Below, in pieces: positions 51,624-60,336 of a stretch of DNA of 64,000 nucleotides (the stretch's first letter is position 1; each line of letters opens with the position of its first letter). Position numbers and translations under genes: made by a program. Source of the stretch: CAYVHB01 sp964450865 (GTDB taxonomy: Bacteria; Bacillota; Clostridia; Saccharofermentanales; UBA5734); the NCBI GenBank assembly GCA_964450865.1, contig CAYVHB010000011.1, forward strand, positions 1 to 64,000, given 5' to 3'. The notes under the pieces are model-generated. The model did not search any database. It was not told where the DNA came from and saw only the letters and a program-made list of their open reading frames with translations.

Positions 51624-51803
51624 CTACCCTGCGGCATGAAGTGGTAAAATGTCTGAACCGCATCATGGCAAATCCGGCCATGCAAAAACCAGGCGTGCCA
51701 ACCCGGCAGGCGTGCCAATAAGGCAAAATAAAAGACAGGCTTGTCAATTGGAGCCATTCAAGCCTGATCGACGATAACCACAAGCCACGAGGAGGCAGTA
51801 TCC
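51624..51803. other. Spacer before nitroreductase
   Basis: I see no gene. GGAGG at about 51791 is the nitroreductase ribosome-binding site. No clear promoter was found. Confidence 0.4.
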
Positions 51804-52436
51804 ATGGAAGATTTAAACGAAGTCATTCAGGCCAGGCGCAGCATACGAAAATTCCAGCCCGACGACATTCCCGATGAGATGATCCAGGCGATTATCGAAG
51901 CCGGCACGCACGCCCCCAGCGGCTGTAACAGCCAGTGCTGGAAATTTATTGTCGTCAAAAACAAGGACTTGCTGGAACAGATTGTCCAGGCTGTGGCGGA
52001 CACGGTCCAGGCCTTCTATCGCGATGCAGCTTATCCGGCCGAGGCCATCGACCGCCGCGTCCGCCAGATCACATTCTTCCGTAACGCGCCAGCGGTCATT
52101 TTTGTGTTTATGACCCGGCTGGACTATTACGATGAACAAGCCATCGCCTATTATGAGCAGCAGGGTTACTCTTATCGGCAGATGCAGGATGCCCTTGGCT
52201 ATCCGGATGTCCTGTCAGTCGGCGCAGCCGTGCAGAACATCCTGCTGACCATCCAGGCTAAGGGACTCGGTGCTTGCTGGATGAATGATCCAATCGTTGC
52301 CGCCCCGGTGATCAGCCAGGTGCTGGGCGTGGGGGCGGACTGTCGTCTGCTGAGCGTTATTCCGTTTGGCAAGCCGGCTTACAAGCCCAGAGGCAAATTC
52401 TTCAAGCCCCTGTCCGAAGTCCTCGAAATCCGGTGA
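51804..52436 (+). CDS. Nitroreductase-family flavoprotein
   Basis: This 210-residue protein is a nitroreductase-type FMN enzyme. The phosphate-binding RRSIRKF (11-17), APSGCNSQCW (about 37-46) and GLGACWMNDP motifs are typical. Such enzymes reduce nitroaromatics, quinones or other acceptors with NAD(P)H in the cytoplasm; the natural substrate is unknown. GGAGG precedes the ATG. It appears to be a single-gene unit. Confidence 0.88.
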   Translation: MEDLNEVIQARRSIRKFQPDDIPDEMIQAIIEAGTHAPSGCNSQCWKFIVVKNKDLLEQIVQAVADTVQAFYRDAAYPAEAIDRRVRQITFFRNAPAVIFVFMTRLDYYDEQAIAYYEQQGYSYRQMQDALGYPDVLSVGAAVQNILLTIQAKGLGACWMNDPIVAAPVISQVLGVGADCRLLSVIPFGKPAYKPRGKFFKPLSEVLEIR

Positions 52437-52622
52437 AAGAACTTGCCGATATCCGGTTCCTTGTCGTAACAACCGGGATGAAAGTTCACCCTTGCCAATT
52501 TTCCACAGGAAGACCCGGGGATATTTCGGCAATCAAGCAAATATGCGTGGCTTGAACACGAATACTGAACGGTTGCCGGGCGAACCGGTGATGATGGGCA
52601 TTTCAGTCTGGGGGTGGTCCCT

Positions 52623-53252
52623 GTGCAGTTGCGCAAGTTTTTCCGATTCGTCTATCCATTGTTTACGCTGTTGGCGGGGGCGTTTTTCTTCCTGACCGGG
52701 GGCTTGTTGTCAGGTCTCCTGTTCAACTGGGCAAATCCCATGCCCTATCTTCAACCCGAATTCACCGGGATTGGGCAGTGGCTGCTGTTTCTGCCAGCTG
52801 GCCTGGTTGGCAGCCTGGCCACCAGCCTACTGGTACGCCCGAAAATGCCGGGTCTTGCCATTGTCCCGGCCGGGCTGGTGACAGCTTTGCTGGTTACCGG
52901 ATATTTCGGGCTTGTTTTCCTGACCGACGGCGAACCCTTGGCCGGCATCCTGTTCTACATTGGGCTGGGCCTCACATATGGTCTCACCTTCAAGTCGGCC
53001 GGGGTTGGCGCCCTGGTTGGATTGACCGGTTTCTTGTTGGCCGCGGGTCTGCAGATGCTGATCTTCTCAGGCTCTGCCTATGATGAATGGCTGGCACGGC
53101 TCAGCCACGATAACTGGGCAAGCCAGTATCACGTTGGGTATACTGCCACCCATGCCGTGATCCTGGGGGCTGCGTATGGATTGATCCTGGGTCTGCTGGC
53201 AGTCCTCGGGCCGCCCCGTCCAGCAGGCCCGGGTGAAAATGATGGGAACTGA
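52623..53252 (+). CDS. Hypothetical integral membrane protein
   Basis: This protein of about 209 residues has six predicted hydrophobic segments (first near 10-30, last near 185-205) and no recognisable motif. The start is uncertain: GTG 52623 lies 8 bases after GGGGGTGG, while GTG 52614 is in frame but overlaps that site. I do not recognise the family. The neighbours (nitroreductase, VOC protein) give no clue to function. Confidence 0.6.
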   Translation: MQLRKFFRFVYPLFTLLAGAFFFLTGGLLSGLLFNWANPMPYLQPEFTGIGQWLLFLPAGLVGSLATSLLVRPKMPGLAIVPAGLVTALLVTGYFGLVFLTDGEPLAGILFYIGLGLTYGLTFKSAGVGALVGLTGFLLAAGLQMLIFSGSAYDEWLARLSHDNWASQYHVGYTATHAVILGAAYGLILGLLAVLGPPRPAGPGENDGN

Positions 53253-53364
53253 CTAAAAGAAGCTTGCTGGCAGCAGAACGAGGACCGCAGGCCAGGCAAA
53301 AGATCCGGTTACCATGGAACGCGATATTAGATATTATCTGTCGCCCGTATTGGCTGGCGCCCTT

Positions 53365-53748
53365 TTATTCGACAATTTCGATCTGGTTGTTCTCCGGATC
53401 GAGGATACAGCTTTCGTAATAGCCATCACCGGTTGTCCGCGGCCCGCTCAGAACGGTAAAGCCGTCATCCTTCAGGCGTTGCGTCAGTTCATCGACCTGC
53501 TGCCTGCTGCCGACACTGAAGGCCAGATGGATAAAGCCCTGGCTGAAGAGCTTCTTTTCGGATTCAACCAGGTCCGGCCTGGTCATGATTTCCAGCCGTT
53601 CCTCGCCGTCAAATGTCAGGAAATAGGTCTGCAACCCGGTTCGCGGATTGTGGTATTTCTGATTGACCGTGGCCCCGAAGTATTGGCAGTAAAAAGCCCT
53701 GGCACCTTCCAGATCCTTGACGTAAAGGGCAGTGTGATTGATTTTCAT
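53365..53748 (-). CDS. VOC/glyoxalase-family protein
   Basis: This 127-residue protein has two beta-alpha-beta-beta-beta units of the vicinal-oxygen-chelate fold. Probable metal ligands are His6 (INHTALYVKDLEGARAFY), Glu near DGEERLEI, His in GFIHLAFSV and the C-terminal Glu in NNQIEIVE. The family includes glyoxalase I, dioxygenases and resistance proteins, so the reaction is not fixed. GGGG precedes ATG 53748. It may share a message with the condensation enzyme ending 33 bases... on the other side at 53782, transcribed in the same direction, but a link in function is unproven. Confidence 0.82.
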   Translation of the reverse strand: MKINHTALYVKDLEGARAFYCQYFGATVNQKYHNPRTGLQTYFLTFDGEERLEIMTRPDLVESEKKLFSQGFIHLAFSVGSRQQVDELTQRLKDDGFTVLSGPRTTGDGYYESCILDPENNQIEIVE

Positions 53749-53781
53749 GGCTGATCCCCCTGTATTCAACGTGGATTCTCT

Positions 53782-55155
53782 TTATGGACGGGTCGGCTGC
53801 AACGCCTGCTGGCGCAAGCTGGACAATGGTGCGTCGGGTTGCTGGACAACCTGTTTCAAGGTATCCAGATACTCGTTCAGATAAGTATTGACTTGCTCAG
53901 CGCTGTATTTAACAGTCTGGAAACGCAAGGAGAGGTGCATTTCTGCAGAGCGGATCTCTTGAAATTCACCAAAGAATTGATGGGGCTGATTGGGCGAACC
54001 ATAGGTTTTTGCCTTGACAAGGGGGTACAGATTAACACTGGACGCAAAATCTTCTGAGCTGAACACCATCCAGGCATGATTAAAATTGAATCCATGGCGG
54101 ATTCCTTCATGGAAGTAAAATTTCATCAGTTCATTGAAGGACAGACGGCTGTGCATCAGTGAATCGAGGTAGGCAATCTTGCAAGTCTGCATTTCCTGGA
54201 TGAATGAGCGAGTGACCGTCAGGTTGAAAAAAATAGGGATCATATTCATCATGGCCCCGATGACCTGCTTGCTCGCCGCGTCAGATCGGCCGTGTGACAT
54301 ATGGAAAATCGCAAAATTGGAGCAGCCAACGCCAAGCTGGACTGTCAGGGTTGAACACTGCTGGTACAGCGGGCCTGACAGGTTGCAGGCCACGGTCTGG
54401 TATTTGCTGTGCACAGGTGTCCGGCCCGCGGGGAAGCTGAATCTTGGCTGCTTCGTGAATTGCTTGTGCCAATAGGCAAAATCACGGGCCAGCCGCGGTG
54501 ACTGCCGATATTGTTCGTCCTGTTTGATAACTCGGGTAATCGAGGGATAATGACCGATCGGCTGGCGCTGCTGGCAGAAGCTCTCATAGCTTTCAACCAG
54601 TCGTTCAAACAGCAGTTTGAAGCTGTAGCCATCGATGACCAGGTGATGAAAATGCATCAGCAATACAATGTCTTCCGAGCCAATGAAAACGAGCTCGGCC
54701 GCCTGGAGCGGGCCACCGCCCAGGAGCGGGATGCGCCGCAGGCGGAATTGTTCGAGATAATCGCGAAAGGCCGCTTCATCAGCCAGCCTGATTTGCGGCA
54801 GATCCGGCTGGCTGACGGCTGCAATAGTCTGGCGAAGGCCCCGCAGCCGGAGCCGATAGTGGAAATATGGGACAGACTTGTAATCGTGGCGGATATCCGG
54901 GATGTCAGCCTTGTTTAACCGCCAGAGCCGCAGCCGTAAGGCATCGTTGGTGGCGATTACGTGTTGGTAGGCCATTGTCAGGGCTGATGGGTCACCCTGG
55001 TGGATTCGCAAAAAGAAGCCAAGAATATTGACGGGGGGAATGGATCGGCGCGGTGTCGTGAATGATTCCTCGTAAAGCAGCATCAATTGCGCATCGGTCA
55101 ATTGATAGACGCCGCCCTCTGTCTGGTCGGGAGACGGTACAGTATGGATTGTCAT
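53782..55155 (-). CDS. Free-standing NRPS-type condensation enzyme
   Basis: This 457-residue protein is a single condensation (C) domain of the kind found in nonribosomal peptide synthetases, with the intact active-site motif HHLVIDG (170-176, HHxxxDG). C domains join an acyl or aminoacyl group held on a carrier protein to an amine or alcohol. It stands alone rather than inside a synthetase. ATG 55155 follows GGAG by 7 bases. It is co-directional with the GAP-like membrane protein and divergent from carrier protein, SDR and acyl-AMP ligase genes. Together these look like one pathway. The substrates are unknown. Confidence 0.85.
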   Translation of the reverse strand: MTIHTVPSPDQTEGGVYQLTDAQLMLLYEESFTTPRRSIPPVNILGFFLRIHQGDPSALTMAYQHVIATNDALRLRLWRLNKADIPDIRHDYKSVPYFHYRLRLRGLRQTIAAVSQPDLPQIRLADEAAFRDYLEQFRLRRIPLLGGGPLQAAELVFIGSEDIVLLMHFHHLVIDGYSFKLLFERLVESYESFCQQRQPIGHYPSITRVIKQDEQYRQSPRLARDFAYWHKQFTKQPRFSFPAGRTPVHSKYQTVACNLSGPLYQQCSTLTVQLGVGCSNFAIFHMSHGRSDAASKQVIGAMMNMIPIFFNLTVTRSFIQEMQTCKIAYLDSLMHSRLSFNELMKFYFHEGIRHGFNFNHAWMVFSSEDFASSVNLYPLVKAKTYGSPNQPHQFFGEFQEIRSAEMHLSLRFQTVKYSAEQVNTYLNEYLDTLKQVVQQPDAPLSSLRQQALQPTRP

Positions 55156-55220
55156 GTGCTCACTCCTTGCAGGATCGCCATAACCGGGTTTGCCAGCGTG
55201 GTTGTATTCAGACAGTTTGT

Positions 55221-55310
55221 TCTGCTCCGGAGGTTCGCTCTCCGGAGATCTGCTCTGGAAGTCCGCTCTCCGGAAGTCTGCTCCGGAAGCCTGCTCCGGA
55301 GGTCTGCTCA
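55221..55310. repeat. Degenerate tandem repeat before the condensation gene
   Basis: Variants of CTGCTCCGGAGGT and CGCTCTCCGGAAGT alternate about six times between the condensation gene start and the membrane-protein stop codon. The array touches the stop codon at 55308. No function is evident. Confidence 0.8.
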
Positions 55311-56021
55311 AGGTATGAAGTTCAGATAGTGGTGCAGGCGACGCCAGCTTTCGCCAAGGCTCCAGAAACCGATTCCCAGCAGCACCAGCGGAATCGCGAC
55401 CAGCATCAACCGGGTCAGCCAGCGCCTGAGCACAGCCATGATGCGTTCAAACCGCTGGGCTTCCAGCCGGCGATAAAGAGCGTAGACGACCAGCTGGGGT
55501 ATTTTCGAAAAAATAGTGAAAATTCCCAGGAGCAGGACAATTGTCAACGGATCCTGGCGAGCTGGCAGAAGCACGGCAATATAGCTGAAAAGCGGCCAGC
55601 AGGCCGGCAGATTGGACAGTACGGAGAATACGCCAAAGAAGAACAGAAAAACGGGATGCACGGATCTGATGTAGATGATTTTGCTGATATCCTGGTCCAT
55701 TGTCGCCCAGTTGCGCAGCAGCCGGATTGACAAGATGACGGCGCCAGCCAGGCTCAGGCTTCCCAGGACCAGGGCTATGATCCCGGTCGGCAACGGATAG
55801 GCCTTGGGCAGCTGTTCAAAAAAACGCAGCAGATACGCACTGACCCCAAAATAGACACCCACAGCTGCCAGCCAGTAAGTCAGATACGAGGACCAGACCT
55901 TGACCAGGACATGCCAATCCTTGCGGACCATTTGTAAAAGGATCAGCAGGGTGGTAATACCATATGGATCCAGCATATCGATCATGCCCAGGGTAAAGAG
56001 CGAGATAATAACGGCGGTCAT
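55308..56021 (-). CDS. GAP/LysE-like integral membrane protein
   Basis: This 237-residue protein has six predicted membrane segments in a 3+3 pattern with a hydrophilic central loop (about 115-135), and the N-terminal DMLDPYGITTLLILLQMVRK resembles the GAP/Sap family (glycopeptidolipid- and sulfolipid-addressing proteins) of the LysE exporter clan. In mycobacteria these help move lipid-linked products to the surface. GGAGG precedes the ATG by 6 bases. Its place upstream of the condensation gene suggests it exports or positions the cluster product. The family call is moderate, from topology and motif. Confidence 0.65.
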   Translation of the reverse strand: MTAVIISLFTLGMIDMLDPYGITTLLILLQMVRKDWHVLVKVWSSYLTYWLAAVGVYFGVSAYLLRFFEQLPKAYPLPTGIIALVLGSLSLAGAVILSIRLLRNWATMDQDISKIIYIRSVHPVFLFFFGVFSVLSNLPACWPLFSYIAVLLPARQDPLTIVLLLGIFTIFSKIPQLVVYALYRRLEAQRFERIMAVLRRWLTRLMLVAIPLVLLGIGFWSLGESWRRLHHYLNFIP

Positions 56022-56151
56022 TTCTATCCTCCGGAAAGGTTAGAGCAGCAGTCAGGGCCATACAAATAGTTTGCCATCTGACCCCGTTCAATGGTATCTT
56101 ATTCTAGGTGAATTGACCCCGGATTTCAAATATTATTTCAGGAGCACGATT
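56022..56151. promoter_or_regulatory. Divergent promoter region of the NRPS-like cluster
   Basis: About 130 bases separate the minus-strand membrane/condensation genes from the plus-strand carrier/SDR/ligase genes. Candidate boxes are TTGAAC-17-TATTTG on the minus strand and TTGCCA-18-TATCTT on the plus strand; they overlap. TGACCCCG is repeated at 56079 and 56114. Shared control of both arms is likely. Confidence 0.45.
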
Positions 56152-56391
56152 ATGAACAACCATGCCAGATATGATCAGATTTTTATGGATATTTTCAATG
56201 TTGAGGCCAGTGCCCTGGGTGAAATGTTTACATTCCAGTCCGTGGACACCTGGGACTCCATCACACATATGGTACTGGTAACCCATCTGGAAGATGCCTT
56301 TGAGATCATGCTGGATACTGAAGATATCCTGGGCCTGACATCCTATCTGGACGGCAAAAAGACGCTGGCCAAGTATAAAGTCAGTCTATAA
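56152..56391 (+). CDS. Acyl/peptidyl carrier protein
   Basis: This 79-residue acidic helical protein is a free-standing carrier protein. The phosphopantetheine serine is Ser36 in TWDSITHM. A phosphopantetheinyl transferase, not present in this window, would attach the arm. AGGAG precedes ATG 56152. It is the first gene of the plus-strand arm, followed at 47 bases by the SDR and then the ligase, so it most likely carries the acid activated by that ligase. General fatty-acid ACP is unlikely because the motif is DSIT rather than DSLD. Confidence 0.88.
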   Translation: MNNHARYDQIFMDIFNVEASALGEMFTFQSVDTWDSITHMVLVTHLEDAFEIMLDTEDILGLTSYLDGKKTLAKYKVSL

Positions 56392-56438
56392 GGACTGATC
56401 CGGATAGGTTCCGGATTGGCCAGGAAGAGGACCTGCCT

Positions 56439-57188
56439 ATGACATCGCTTTTACACGGTAAGGTTTGTCTGGTCACAGGCGCCGGGCGGGGAATTGGCCG
56501 GGCTATCGCCTGCCGCCTGGCCGAGGAAGGGGCCATTGTCTATGCCAATGCCCGCCGGGAAGGTGTGATTGAAGCCTGGGCAGCCACGCTGGCCGGGACA
56601 GAACGTCCCGCTATCATCCCGATTTGCTTTGACGTGACAGACCGGGTTGCCCTGAAAGAAGCTGTCATGAAAATCAAGCGTGAACAGGGACGAATCGATG
56701 TCCTTGTCAATAATGCCGGTATCGCTTACAACGAGCGGATTGGCATGATTGCGGCTGACAAGGTTGCGCAAATGTTTGACGTGAACGTTTTTGCGGTGAT
56801 CGAACTGATCCAGCTTGTTTCCCGGCTCATGAAGCGTCAGGGCGGCGGCAGCATCATCAATATTTCATCGATGGTTGGCGTCAGCGGTGATAAAGGCCAG
56901 ACCGCTTATTCAGCATCAAAAGGCGCTCTGATTGCCTTGACGAAGTCGGCCGCGAAAGAACTGGCCCCTGATCAGATCCGGGTCAATTCGGTTGCGCCCG
57001 GCCTGACCGATACGGATATGTTCCATGGGACCGACGCCAGGTTCATGGCCGAGCGACTATCCCGTATTGGCATGAATCGCCTGGCCAGGCCGGAAGATAT
57101 CGCCAACGCGTGTGTATTCCTGGCTTCGGACTGGTCAGCTTATATCACCGGCCAGGTTCTGGGTGTGGATGGCAGTGCCATTTTGTAA
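56439..57188 (+). CDS. SDR reductase (FabG-like)
   Basis: This 249-residue classical SDR has cofactor motif TGAGRGIG (13-20), NNAG, catalytic Ser in NISSM and YSASKGA (about 153-159). An Arg in NARREGV after strand 2 favours NADPH, as in 3-oxoacyl-ACP reductases. Placed between the carrier protein and the acyl ligase, it probably reduces a keto group on the carrier-bound intermediate, or alternatively a free precursor. The start has a moderate ribosome-binding site (AGAGGA). Confidence 0.85.
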   Translation: MTSLLHGKVCLVTGAGRGIGRAIACRLAEEGAIVYANARREGVIEAWAATLAGTERPAIIPICFDVTDRVALKEAVMKIKREQGRIDVLVNNAGIAYNERIGMIAADKVAQMFDVNVFAVIELIQLVSRLMKRQGGGSIINISSMVGVSGDKGQTAYSASKGALIALTKSAAKELAPDQIRVNSVAPGLTDTDMFHGTDARFMAERLSRIGMNRLARPEDIANACVFLASDWSAYITGQVLGVDGSAIL

Positions 57189-57217
57189 TTCTAATAAATT
57201 GTTCTAAGGAATGGAAA

Positions 57218-58615
57218 ATGTTTCTCGACATTGATAAAAAATCACCGGTCATGACGGCCATGCTTGATGACCAGGGCTTGAGCCTGACTTATGATCAATT
57301 ATGTTCATTTATTGACACCTTCTCCGCCCGCATCAACCGCCGGACCCTGGTTTTCATATTATGTGAAAATGGGGTCGGCACCGCTGCCGCCTACGTGGCC
57401 AGCCTGGCCAGCCGGATCGTGCCGGTTCTGCTCAGTGCAACACTGGACGCCCAGCTGCTTGCCAACCTGGTCGAGTTATATCACCCCGAATTCCTCTGGG
57501 TCCCGACAGCGATGCGAGCCAGCTTTTCTGCTGAGCCGGTTTATACGGCCTGCGGCTATACCCTGCTGACCACTCATCTGGAGCCATTCGCCCTGCATCC
57601 GGACCTGGCCTTGTTGCTGACAACTTCCGGCAGCACTGGCAGCCCGAAATTTGTCCGTCACTCCTATCAGAATATCGAAGCCAATGCCCGCAATGTGGCC
57701 ACCGTCTTCGCGCTTACCAATCAGGAGCGCGGGATGGTTTCGTTGCCCCTGCAATTCACCCAGGGCCTGAATGTGGCGACCAGTCACCTGCAGGCCGGGG
57801 CGACTATCCTGCTGTCTACCGCCGTACTGACGCAAAAAGCTTTCTGGGATTTTTTCCAGGCCCAGCGGGCGACCAGCTTCACGGGTGTTCCCTACAGTAT
57901 GGAAGTGCTCAGCCGGCTGCGCTTTTTCCGGATGAATCTGCCCGATTTCAAAACTTTAAACCAGGGCGGGGGGCGGCTGCCGGATGCTTTGTTCCAGCAA
58001 TGCGCCGAGTATGCGGCCCGGACCAACCGCCGCTTCATCGCGACCTACGGCTCTACCGAAACAACATCCCGCATGGCTTACCTGCCGCCCGAACTGGCCT
58101 TGGCCAAATGTGGCAGCATCGGCCGGGCCATCCCCGAAGGTCAGCTAACCCTGGTGGATGACAGGGGTGATCTGATCCGGCAAAGCGGTGTCCCGGGCGA
58201 GATCATTTACCGTGGCCCCAATGTGACCTGGGGTTACGCCTATGGCGGTGCTGACCTGGTCCGCGGCGACGAACGGCAGGGCGTTTATGCCACGGGTGAT
58301 CAGGCGTGGCAGGATGAAGACGGCTGTTTCTATATCATCGGCCGCAAAAATCGCTTCCTGAAGCTTTACGGCTATCGCGTCAGCCTGGATGAAACAGAGC
58401 GCCTGATCCGTGATGCGTTCAAAATCGAATGTGCCTGTACCGGTTCAGACCAGAAATTGATCGTTTACACGATCGAACCGTCCATCAGTGAGGAAATCAG
58501 GCAATTTTTAACCACTAAAACCGGCCTGTATGCGGGCGCCTTTGAGGTGCGCGCGCTCGACCAGCTGCCTAAGAGTGAATCCGGCAAGATTCTTTATAAC
58601 GAGCTGCCCCGCTAA
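57218..58615 (+). CDS. Acyl/aminoacyl-AMP ligase (ANL superfamily)
   Basis: This 465-residue adenylating enzyme has the P-loop TTSGSTGSPK (135-144), ATYGSTETTSRM, the core ATGDQAWQDEDG and RKNRFLKLYGYRV, and the catalytic Lys457 in SESGKILYNEL. It activates a carboxylic acid with ATP and probably loads it on the carrier protein encoded two genes upstream. It is shorter than many adenylation domains (about 500-550), with a compact N-terminal domain. AAGGA precedes ATG 57218. Its 10-residue specificity code needs structural alignment to read, so the acid is unknown. Confidence 0.88.
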   Translation: MFLDIDKKSPVMTAMLDDQGLSLTYDQLCSFIDTFSARINRRTLVFILCENGVGTAAAYVASLASRIVPVLLSATLDAQLLANLVELYHPEFLWVPTAMRASFSAEPVYTACGYTLLTTHLEPFALHPDLALLLTTSGSTGSPKFVRHSYQNIEANARNVATVFALTNQERGMVSLPLQFTQGLNVATSHLQAGATILLSTAVLTQKAFWDFFQAQRATSFTGVPYSMEVLSRLRFFRMNLPDFKTLNQGGGRLPDALFQQCAEYAARTNRRFIATYGSTETTSRMAYLPPELALAKCGSIGRAIPEGQLTLVDDRGDLIRQSGVPGEIIYRGPNVTWGYAYGGADLVRGDERQGVYATGDQAWQDEDGCFYIIGRKNRFLKLYGYRVSLDETERLIRDAFKIECACTGSDQKLIVYTIEPSISEEIRQFLTTKTGLYAGAFEVRALDQLPKSESGKILYNELPR

Positions 58616-58617
58616 AG

Positions 58618-58653
58618 TGCCCGGCCGGCCAGCCGGCCGGTTTACGGCTTTTT
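58618..58653. terminator. Bidirectional hairpin between ligase and CDGSH genes
   Basis: CCGGCCGGC (58621-58629) and GCCGGCCGG (58632-58640) form a perfect stem and are followed on the plus strand by TTTACGGCTTTTT. It ends the NRPS-like cluster message and abuts the stop of the convergent CDGSH gene. Confidence 0.75.
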
Positions 58654-59328
58654 ATCCCGGTAGTGGACCGGGATGTGGGTCGCGTCACAGAACGGCTTGT
58701 TGCGTGAGCGGCCACAGCGGCAGAGGGCGATGCGATTCCTGACCTCGTATTCTGTGCCATCTGCCGATTCGACGACGATACCACCTTTGACAAAAATCCC
58801 GGCGCTGACTCCTTCTTGCGGATCCTGCACGATTTCGACCAGGGGCTCATAGTCCGGCTCATGGCGGTTACCGTCTTTCTCCACTGCAGTCAGCCGGCCG
58901 GAAGGGCAAGTATTGGCCGCTTCGATTGCTTCGGCCTTGTAATCGCTCATGTCTGATTTTCTTATCAAATCCCAGGCGATACCCTTTTCCTGGTGGCAAA
59001 ACCGGGCAAAAGCACAACGGCCGTCGTCGAGCAGGTCCAGGTCAGTCCCCGGATAGAGCTGCGCCCGGTCATCGTAGGAGGTACGCAGAGCCGTTTCCGT
59101 GCCACAATATCCGGCCTGATGTGAACCGTCACAAAACGGCGCATTCCTGGACTGGCCGCACCGGCAGAGGGCATAACTCTCCCCTTGCGGCCATTCACGA
59201 CCCGGCTGCAATTCATATTTCCGGCCTTTCGGCACAATGATTTTTTCCCTCAGGGGCACTGAGCCAGAGACGAGATAAGGACCGTCCTGGCTGATTGTGA
59301 TCCGGGGTTGCCTTTTATCTTGCGCCAT
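58642..59328 (-). CDS. Double-CDGSH iron-sulfur protein
   Basis: This 228-residue protein has two CDGSH-type [2Fe-2S] motifs: CRCGQSRNAPFCDGSH (55-70) and, near the C-terminus, CRCGRSRNKPFCDATH. Between them is a segment with CAFARFCHQ and NTCPSGRLTA resembling the ferredoxin-like domain often joined to CDGSH in bacteria. The second motif has DATH in place of DGSH but keeps three Cys and one His. Such proteins are electron carriers or cluster donors; partners are unknown. ATG 59328 has AGGTG about 10 bases upstream. Confidence 0.85.
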   Translation of the reverse strand: MAQDKRQPRITISQDGPYLVSGSVPLREKIIVPKGRKYELQPGREWPQGESYALCRCGQSRNAPFCDGSHQAGYCGTETALRTSYDDRAQLYPGTDLDLLDDGRCAFARFCHQEKGIAWDLIRKSDMSDYKAEAIEAANTCPSGRLTAVEKDGNRHEPDYEPLVEIVQDPQEGVSAGIFVKGGIVVESADGTEYEVRNRIALCRCGRSRNKPFCDATHIPVHYRDKKP

Positions 59329-59424
59329 GATGCAAACACCTGCCGTTTCTTTATACCGGATAATGGATAGTCTCATAGTAAATCTCTTGCGCCAGGCTGT
59401 AAAGCAGGTTCCGATATCTCGCCC

Positions 59425-60336
59425 TCAGGTCATGGCAAAGAGCACCAGGGGGATCACGATGATGCCGACAATGACCGATACAGAGGTCATGAAGGCCGAC
59501 AATTCGACATCGCCGCCGATTTCGCTGGTAAAAGCCGAAATCATGGCCGCAATCGGCGAGAAAAACAGCATGCAGAGAACGGTTTTGGCTGCCGGGGGCA
59601 TCGGCAGGAACAGGATGACCAGGAGTGTGAAAATCAGGGCCAGGCCATAGCGGATTGCCAGGTACTTGACAGCCAGCTTGAATTTCTTGTGGTCCAGATG
59701 CAGGTCCAGGCCGATGCCGATCATCAGCATGGCGAGGAATGGATTGGCACTGCCGACCGTTGCGGTAAAGGTAATAACCGCTGCCGGCAACTGCCAATCC
59801 AGCAGGCGGATGATCAGCAACACCAGATAGGTGATAAAGATCGGCGAACTGAACATGTTTTTGAGGAAGAGCCAGGCACTGGCCCGGCCGTTTTCCCTGG
59901 CTGTCGTCATCGACCAGCCATAGCCGATCCCGCCTGCGCCAACCGAATTGCCGACATCAAATAGCGATGCGTAGACCATGGATTCCGCACCGATAAATCC
60001 GGAAATATAGGGCATGGCAAAGGCTGCAATATTGTAACTGCCGATGTTGTTGATGCCGAAGGCTTTTTCCTTGCCGCTCTTGTGCCGGTTGAGCAGGTAT
60101 CCGGTCACCTGCGCGATCAGGTTGACGCCAATCCCGATTACCGTGAGCAGCAGCAGCTTGTATGTGATGCTGACACCGTTAAAGCCGGTAATGACCGCAC
60201 AAGGGATGGTCAGGCGCAGGACGATCCGGGAAAACTTCGGGAAATCCGCACTGCTGACCCAGCCGATTTTCTTGATAGCCTGGCCAATGATAATGACCAG
60301 GACCAGTGAAAAAGCCTTATAAAGTATCGTGTCCAT
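59425..60336 (-). CDS. AEC-family transporter (auxin-efflux/malate-permease type)
   Basis: This 303-residue protein has ten predicted membrane segments in two halves of five, fitting the auxin efflux carrier family. Features include PCAVITGFNG in the first half and LMIGIGLDL in the second. Bacterial members move organic acids such as malate or malonate, or amino acids. AAGGA precedes the ATG. It is transcribed with the downstream CDGSH gene on the same strand, but the 96-base gap leaves co-transcription open. Confidence 0.85.
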   Translation of the reverse strand: MDTILYKAFSLVLVIIIGQAIKKIGWVSSADFPKFSRIVLRLTIPCAVITGFNGVSITYKLLLLTVIGIGVNLIAQVTGYLLNRHKSGKEKAFGINNIGSYNIAAFAMPYISGFIGAESMVYASLFDVGNSVGAGGIGYGWSMTTARENGRASAWLFLKNMFSSPIFITYLVLLIIRLLDWQLPAAVITFTATVGSANPFLAMLMIGIGLDLHLDHKKFKLAVKYLAIRYGLALIFTLLVILFLPMPPAAKTVLCMLFFSPIAAMISAFTSEIGGDVELSAFMTSVSVIVGIIVIPLVLFAMT

